Below, piece after piece: positions 59,144 through 64,000 of a stretch of DNA of 64,000 nucleotides. The stretch is from Prevotella sp. Lineage in GTDB: Bacteria > Bacteroidota > Bacteroidia > Bacteroidales > Bacteroidaceae. The position numbers and the translations under genes are program-made. Location of the stretch: the NCBI GenBank assembly GCA_017619275.1, contig JAFZSR010000076.1, positions 1 through 64,000 of the forward strand, in the 5' to 3' direction. Each line of letters opens with the position of its first letter. The stretch's first letter is position 1. Under the pieces are notes generated by a model, which was not told the DNA's origin, did no database searches, and saw nothing but the letters and a program-made list of their open reading frames with translations.

Positions 59144-62032
59144 TCAATCGAAGATGTTTACGACTTTTACACTACTGCTTGAGTTGTTCCCCTCTTGGTC
59201 CACCTGAATCTGAACAGGAATACATTCGCGTAGGTCGAGCACGTGGCTGATTATACCAACATGACGACCAGACTTGGTATGAAGCGAGCGTAGCGTGTTG
59301 ATGGCATTTTGCAGAGGTTCGCCACTGAGCGTACCAAAGCCTTCATCAATGAATAGCGTATCTACAGCCAGTTGTTGGCCTATATCACTGAGTGCAAGGG
59401 CCAAGGAAAGCGAGACGAGGAAACTCTCTCCTCCAGAAATCGTACTTGCTGCTCTGCTGACATAGCCCTGATAAGCATCCTCTAACGAAATGACAAAAGT
59501 GCCTGGCGCTACCTTCAGCGTATATCGATCGGTCAGTGTCTTCATGTAGCTGTTGGCCGAATGTATCAGGCTGTTCAGTACATAACTCTGCGCTATCTTT
59601 CTAAAGGTGTTACCCTTGGCGTCGCCAATGAGCTGGTTTAAACGCGACCATTTCTGATAATCGGCCTTCTTGCTCTCTTCGTCTGCCATCAGCACACCAA
59701 GACGCTTTTTGTTGCCTTCATCAAACTTCAATTCCTGGTTGATGGCACCTTTTCTTATATTGGCCTCCGTCATTTGTTTGTCACTCTCTTGAACCCGTTC
59801 TTCAAGGAATTCGGCCGTATCCTCTTTTGCAAATTCAGGCTTATTCTGCAGATGCTCTTCTTGCTGTTTTTTGACAGCCTGCAAAAGTGCCATTTGAGTC
59901 AGCTCATTGCGTCGCGCTTTGTCTAAAGCCTCGTTCTTTTTACTTATTTCCTGAGCTGAGTAGGCATTAAGAGCCGTCAGCACATCCTCTGTGACACCTT
60001 CATGGCTTGAATAGAAACCGTCCAACAGTTTCTGGTTCTCCTCGATAGTGGCTTTCAATTGCTCAATGTCCTTGCGCTTGGCTTCAGCCAGTTCTTTCCC
60101 AACAACAATCTTCTGCTTACAGGCCTCAACAGCCTGTCTGTTCTTGTCAACTACGTTTTTCTTTGCATCCCAATTATTCCTCAGAGTATCCAGCGTTTTT
60201 CTATGTTCCTTTACTTCTTTTTCTTTTTGTTCGCCGTCTTTGATTTGATTTTCAAGCTCACCAAGTGCCAGATTGGTTTTATTTTTTAGGTCTTCAAGTA
60301 CAAAAGGCACATTATCATCAATGATCTCTATGCCACAAGCCTTACAAGCAGCTGCCAGCTTCTTTTCCACATTCTCAACGGTCTTGTCTTTGTCAAGGTT
60401 GTCTTTATCTCGTTGCCAGACTAGTGTGGCAGTTTTGACTTCTGCATCAAGTTTGTTTTTCTCCGCAACAATGTCTTTGTACTCCTTTTCCGAATCTTTG
60501 AACGATGATGTCAGACTGGCCACCAGTTTTGCCAGTTCTTCTTCATGAGGAAGTTCAGAGACGATCTCTTGTCCACAGACAGGGCATTTATCACCCTGTT
60601 GTAGTTTCTGACGCATGGTCTTGGCGAACTTGTCTATAGTGTCTTTCTGCTTGTCAAGCAAGTCCTTGCAGGCATTCATCTTCACCTCGGCATCATGAAT
60701 CTTAGCCGGGTACTGCTCAAGTTTTTTCTTGCTCTCCTCAATGCTGACCAACGAGTTTGCCAGAGCCTGACGGGCATTCTCTACCTTCTCATTGGCTTCT
60801 GCCAATGAAATGAGCTGCTCATTAGCCGTCTTGATATTCAGCAGCAAGTCTTTTGCCTCTTCATGCTGCTTTCGCAGAACCGATATGTTTAGTGCAGCCA
60901 GATTCTCTTCCTGAGACCTTACGGCCATTTGCTGTTTTTCAAACAACTCTTTTGCCGTTTCAGCCTCTTTGCCTGCTTTTTCAAATGCAGGATTGAGTAT
61001 CTCCGTTAGTTTCTTGCTCTCAGCATCAATAGTACCTTGCTGTTGGTTATATTCTTTATTTCGCACCTCAACTTTCTTCCTGGCATTGTTTCTGGTCGTC
61101 AACCAGTTCCTAACATCAATCGTAGTCTGCCATCCTCTTACCAGCTCTTCTTCTTTCTTGAAGTCATCGCTATGGGTGATGGCGGAAGCCTTTTCGCACT
61201 CTTCAGTGGCCTTCTTTTCTTTCACAGTCAGTTCGCCATCCGTTCTTAGCCAATCGCATTTCTTTTTATCCGTTTCATATTGCTTTTTGGCTTCCTGGTA
61301 CTGGATTTCAAAAGCTTCAATTTCTTCTTTCTTCTGGGCTATTTCCTCCTCGTTCAGTGTGTGGGTATTGTTCACCAGCTGCTGTGCATCTTCCCACAAT
61401 CGTTTTTTCTGATTGGTCACCTCGAAGACCTTTTTACCCACCTTCGTATAGATGTCCACGCCCGTAATCTTCTCCAGAATCGCCGCTTTTTCCTCATCCT
61501 TGCTGTTGAGAAAACGGGTAAACTCTCCCTGTGCCAATAAGGTGGTACGGCAGAATTGGTTGAAGTCGAGCCCAATTGCGGCTTGAATCTCAGTACCGAT
61601 TTCCTTGTCCCTTGTATACGTGTAATCAGCGTCAAGGTTTTTAAGACTCCACGACTTCCCCTGTAGGTTTCCTGTAATTTTCCTATATGCTCGGGCTACA
61701 GACCAAGTGGCTTCATAATGAACACCGTTACTTCCTGTAAAAGTCAGCGTCACATATGCTTCACCGGTGTTCCTGCGCATTAGCTGACGAGGATCTTTGG
61801 TCTTGACACCCTCATTTCCGTCTTGTGTTTCCCCTTGCATCAAGGTTTCTGAAAGTCTTGGCGTGTCAGCAAAGAGAGCCAGACAGATGGCATCCAGTAT
61901 CGTAGACTTGCCCGCGCCTGTCTTTCCTGTTATCAGGAACACCTCGCTACCAGCTAGAGGCTGTGCTTCAAAGTCAATCGTGGCATCCTCTATCGATGCA
62001 ATGTTGTGTATGGTAAGTTTCTGTAATTTCAT
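59144..62032 (-). CDS. sbcC: Exonuclease subunit SbcC
   Basis: 962 residues. N-terminal Walker A GKTGAGKST (36-44); coiled coils with the zinc hook CPVCGQEI near 482; C-terminal ABC signature TISGGESFLVSLSLALALS and D-loop LFIDEGFGTLS. With SbcD it forms the ATP-dependent Mre11-Rad50-type nuclease that opens hairpins and processes DNA ends. Downstream of sbcD by 17 bp. Codon use is more AT-rich than in most neighbours, though the family is ordinary. Confidence 0.95.
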   Translation of the reverse strand: MKLQKLTIHNIASIEDATIDFEAQPLAGSEVFLITGKTGAGKSTILDAICLALFADTPRLSETLMQGETQDGNEGVKTKDPRQLMRRNTGEAYVTLTFTGSNGVHYEATWSVARAYRKITGNLQGKSWSLKNLDADYTYTRDKEIGTEIQAAIGLDFNQFCRTTLLAQGEFTRFLNSKDEEKAAILEKITGVDIYTKVGKKVFEVTNQKKRLWEDAQQLVNNTHTLNEEEIAQKKEEIEAFEIQYQEAKKQYETDKKKCDWLRTDGELTVKEKKATEECEKASAITHSDDFKKEEELVRGWQTTIDVRNWLTTRNNARKKVEVRNKEYNQQQGTIDAESKKLTEILNPAFEKAGKEAETAKELFEKQQMAVRSQEENLAALNISVLRKQHEEAKDLLLNIKTANEQLISLAEANEKVENARQALANSLVSIEESKKKLEQYPAKIHDAEVKMNACKDLLDKQKDTIDKFAKTMRQKLQQGDKCPVCGQEIVSELPHEEELAKLVASLTSSFKDSEKEYKDIVAEKNKLDAEVKTATLVWQRDKDNLDKDKTVENVEKKLAAACKACGIEIIDDNVPFVLEDLKNKTNLALGELENQIKDGEQKEKEVKEHRKTLDTLRNNWDAKKNVVDKNRQAVEACKQKIVVGKELAEAKRKDIEQLKATIEENQKLLDGFYSSHEGVTEDVLTALNAYSAQEISKKNEALDKARRNELTQMALLQAVKKQQEEHLQNKPEFAKEDTAEFLEERVQESDKQMTEANIRKGAINQELKFDEGNKKRLGVLMADEESKKADYQKWSRLNQLIGDAKGNTFRKIAQSYVLNSLIHSANSYMKTLTDRYTLKVAPGTFVISLEDAYQGYVSRAASTISGGESFLVSLSLALALSDIGQQLAVDTLFIDEGFGTLSGEPLQNAINTLRSLHTKSGRHVGIISHVLDLRECIPVQIQVDQEGNNSSSSVKVVNIFD

Positions 62033-62049
62033 AGTTGCGTCCTCCCTAG

Positions 62050-63249
62050 TCAGTCGTTACGTGCATCATTGGCCACCATGTTCATGGCCTCGTTAAACAT
62101 CGCTTCCATCTCCTCGTTGAAGTTGATGCCAGCATATTCTGCATAGCGTTTGGCTATCTCGATTGGCTCTTCCGATTGGAATTCCTGAACGGTCAACACC
62201 TTCGCTTCTGTTTGATTTGCAGTCTTCCTCTTGGCATTGACATAGCAGAATCGACACTGCTTTCCTTCTGTCAGATTTGCCGCTTCTGCATTTGCCTCTA
62301 CCGGCAAGAAATCATCAATCTCCACGTTCAGGCGTATATAGGCAGGAATGTCATTAGGGAACTTTCCTAAAAACTCCTTGGCTTCTTCCCACGAGGCCAG
62401 TCCATCTGTCGGCAATGTGACCAAGGGATGTGGATTCTGTATTTCGATTTCCTCCACCTTTGGCGTATCACCATGCTTTTCAATCTCAACCATGCTAATG
62501 GTATGATTGAAGTTCTCATCAAAGCTGACGGGTAGGGGAGTGCCGCAATATCTCACATCATGTTTCCCACTATGAACGAATTGCCCATGGTGGATATGTC
62601 CCAAAGCCAGATAGTCGTAGCCTTCGCCCATCTTTTCCAGTTCCAGCGAGTCTATGCCTCCTACAGTGTACATTCCCGAGCTTTGCTCGCCTACCCGTAG
62701 CCTTTCAGTAACATGGTCATGTCCCGAGAAATCACATCCTTTCACGGTCGTATGGGCCGTCATCACCACTGGCAGCCCCTCCAGGTTCTTCTCTGCCACT
62801 CTGTCCAGCAACTGTTGGAAGAAACCTTCAGGGATGTTCCTCTCATTCGTGTACGGAACAGCAACTATGAATCCTTTCCCTGGCACTTCGATGATATGCT
62901 CGTCTGGATTTTCCTTCTCCAGTTGACCGATGGCATACACTTTCAGTGCCTTCCATGGAGTCTGGAAAATCTCGTGCTTTGCACCGCTATCGTGATTGCC
63001 AGCCGTCATTACAATCGTCATCTCAGGATGTGCCTCGTGGATCCTCACGAGCCCGTCCGCCAACATTGTCTGTACGGCAGCCGATGGCTGTGGCGTATGA
63101 TACACATCGCCGCATAGCAGAAACACATCCGGCTTCTGTTCTTTCACGATCCCTGCCATCTGTTCCAGCATGGCCAGTTGCTCTTCCGTCCTGTCATAGT
63201 TATACAACGTATGCCCAAGATGCCAGTCGCTCGTATGCAATATCTTCAT
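62050..63249 (-). CDS. sbcD: Exonuclease subunit SbcD with repeat-encoded segment
   Basis: 399 residues from the start at 63249 (MKILHTSDWHLGH). Calcineurin-type phosphoesterase motifs: TSDWHLGH, LLCGDVYHTPQPS, TAGNHDSG, TAHTTV and LALGHIHHGQF. It provides the Mre11-like nuclease of the SbcCD complex, so a hairpin-opening enzyme. Between TAHTTVKGCDFSGHDH and YTVGGIDSLELEK lies RVGEQSSGM (about residues 185-193), encoded by the 35-bp repeat and close to an active-site loop; SbcD homologues as I recall them have a short variable loop here. Confidence 0.93.
   Translation of the reverse strand: MKILHTSDWHLGHTLYNYDRTEEQLAMLEQMAGIVKEQKPDVFLLCGDVYHTPQPSAAVQTMLADGLVRIHEAHPEMTIVMTAGNHDSGAKHEIFQTPWKALKVYAIGQLEKENPDEHIIEVPGKGFIVAVPYTNERNIPEGFFQQLLDRVAEKNLEGLPVVMTAHTTVKGCDFSGHDHVTERLRVGEQSSGMYTVGGIDSLELEKMGEGYDYLALGHIHHGQFVHSGKHDVRYCGTPLPVSFDENFNHTISMVEIEKHGDTPKVEEIEIQNPHPLVTLPTDGLASWEEAKEFLGKFPNDIPAYIRLNVEIDDFLPVEANAEAANLTEGKQCRFCYVNAKRKTANQTEAKVLTVQEFQSEEPIEIAKRYAEYAGINFNEEMEAMFNEAMNMVANDARND
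62671..62705 (-). repeat. 35-bp coding repeat, copy in sbcD
   Basis: Same repeat as 58347-58381 with one base difference (AAAGGCTACGGG). Core hairpin CGAGCAAAGCTCG. Encodes RVGEQSSGM in sbcD. Confidence 0.9.
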
Positions 63250-63275
63250 AAACTCATGAATTTTCAATTATGCTG

Positions 63276-63283
63276 CAAAGTTA
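63276..63283 (-). promoter_or_regulatory. -7 box of sbcDC
   Basis: TAACTTTG on the minus strand, followed by CAGC, about 26 bp upstream of the sbcD start. Confidence 0.65.
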
Positions 63284-63376
63284 CGTAAAGTCGAGCGCAA
63301 AACAAAGAACTATGTTTCTTTTTTTTGCCCGAGACAGAGTAACATTCCTTTCACAAACACATTTCCTCTCAATTAC

Positions 63377-63407
63377 TTTGTGGTTTGAGGAGAAATGTTT
63401 AACTTTG
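63377..63407 (+). promoter_or_regulatory. Promoter of the small repeat protein
   Basis: TTTG at 63377-63380 and TAACTTTG at 63400-63407, 19 bp apart. Confidence 0.75.
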
Positions 63408-63436
63408 CAGACAAAAGAACATCTAAAGAACGTGTT

Positions 63437-63628
63437 ATGATGAGACAAACATTACGAGACCGCAACCAGCATGTGATTGGCTATATCGATGTGGAATTCA
63501 GCGGCCGCCAGTGCCTGCGCGACAGCAACAACCACGTCCTCGGCTATTACGAGCCCGGTCGTAACCAGACCGTAGACTCCAACTACCACGTCATAGGAAA
63601 TGGTAATATCCTTACCACACTCTTATAG
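63437..63628 (+). CDS. Small protein of three HVxGY-type repeats
   Basis: 63 residues from ATG 63437 (MMRQTLRDR); an upstream in-frame ATG at 63395 lies in the promoter. The sequence is three imperfect units: LRDRNQHVIGYI, LRDSNNHVLGYYEP and TVDSNYHVIGNGN, ending NILTTLL. Similar short HVxGY-type proteins occur in Bacteroidota (recollection). Function unknown; the repeats suggest a small beta-structure. Divergent from sbcDC with its own strong promoter. Confidence 0.8.
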   Translation: MMRQTLRDRNQHVIGYIDVEFSGRQCLRDSNNHVLGYYEPGRNQTVDSNYHVIGNGNILTTLL

Positions 63629-63676
63629 CCGCTTTCCACAAACATTAACCAGTCTTCTATTTGTTTAAACAGCGAC

Positions 63677-63745
63677 ACAGTCTATATAAACCGTGATGCA
63701 GTTTTTATAGACTACGACGTAGTTTATAAAAACCACGACGTAGTC
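63677..63745. repeat. Array of 21-bp tandem repeats
   Basis: Units at 63677-63697, 63698-63718 and 63719-63739 plus a 6-bp partial. Cores contain the palindrome ACTACGACGTAGT at unit junctions. The remaining 372 bp to the window end shows no gene, only AT-rich sequence. Confidence 0.7.
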
Positions 63746-64000
63746 TGAAGAATGTTTGCGTGTTTGTGGGTTATACTTATACAACTGCTACGTTTCCGTT
63801 CTGCGTTGCCGACTATTTAAAATATAGTTTTGATTTGAATCGGCATTATGATAAATAACTGCATATGATTCTAACCACACTATCCTATTTGTGTATCTCA
63901 ACAAACACAAATGAGACTCCCTTTATGGCAGGTTGACTTGAATGTATTATGTACGTTATACAAACCCCTTGCATTTGAGAACTTGCTCATTATATAATAT

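Noticed and set aside
63677-63745. Possible CRISPR array
   Set aside because: Same reason: 21-bp units without spacers.

Overview
The window comes from a Bacteroidota genome, most likely order Bacteroidales and probably a Prevotellaceae member. Genus is inference. Evidence: nearly all recognisable promoters carry the Bacteroidota -7 box TAnnTTTG, often with TTTG or TTG about 20 bp upstream. The gene content is also typical: PorQ (type IX secretion), a DUF3078 outer-membrane protein, a TonB protein with an acidic stretch, a GldE-like CBS protein next to LptC and a SurA/PpiD-like protein, CBM20-MalQ, TrpB2 and a TRL-like lipoprotein. No rRNA, integrase, transposase, prophage or CRISPR array was seen. 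Codon choice is fairly GC-rich, while intergenic regions are AT-rich.

Layout. 1-9.5 kb (minus strand): a giant multi-cofactor FAD/Fe-S oxidoreductase fusion, a three-part nuclease-RecQ-UvrD helicase, an AlkD-like protein and a TfoX-like protein. 9.7-10 kb: tRNA-Cys(GCA) and tRNA-Arg(ACG), each with its own promoter and terminator. 10-15.4 kb: DUF3078 protein, YidC and an RluA-type pseudouridine synthase. 15.5-23.2 kb (plus): a compact signalling operon of a multi-zinc-ribbon protein, a membrane Ser/Thr kinase, a protein with four tandem CbbX-type AAA+ modules and a zinc-ribbon/FHA protein. It is followed by MetA, a U32 peptidase and a zinc-ribbon membrane lipoprotein. 27-29.3 kb (minus): exported protein, ECF sigma factor and a probable membrane partner. 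29.7-31.7 kb: TRL-like lipoprotein, Cmk and PorQ. 31.9-39.9 kb (plus): TonB, prenyl synthase, TatD, a mannitol/fructuronate-type dehydrogenase, TrpB2, MtaB and a GT2 glycosyltransferase. 40.4-45.9 kb (plus): a partner-switch pair (RsbW-like kinase and STAS) with a truncated kinase remnant, then MalQ, a Dabb protein and RlmD. 45.9-53.6 kb (minus): an acidic hypothetical, PpiD-like, GldE-like, LptC, an outer-membrane barrel and a CE1-type esterase. 54-64 kb: Sel1 protein, IspD, PheS, a TTD14-like NTPase, a GH43 enzyme, a decayed HipBA module, SbcC/SbcD and a small repeat protein.

The strongest candidate for an undescribed system is the 15.5-23.2 kb operon. The zinc-ribbon protein and the kinase share an N-terminal DTTLRPA peptide written in different codons, and an FHA (phosphothreonine-reading) protein lies in the same operon. 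This suggests a kinase-written tag read by the FHA domain to control a large AAA+ machine.

The second theme is short palindromic repeats, several of them inside coding sequences. A 35-bp repeat encodes RVGEQSSGM in both a GH43 enzyme and SbcD. A repeat-like segment forms the lipoprotein signal of two unrelated proteins. A 161-bp inverted-repeat element sits in frame inside the U32 peptidase. A separate element with a CTCGTACGAG palindrome occurs three times, always between divergent genes. Calls rest on reading motifs by eye; no database search was run.
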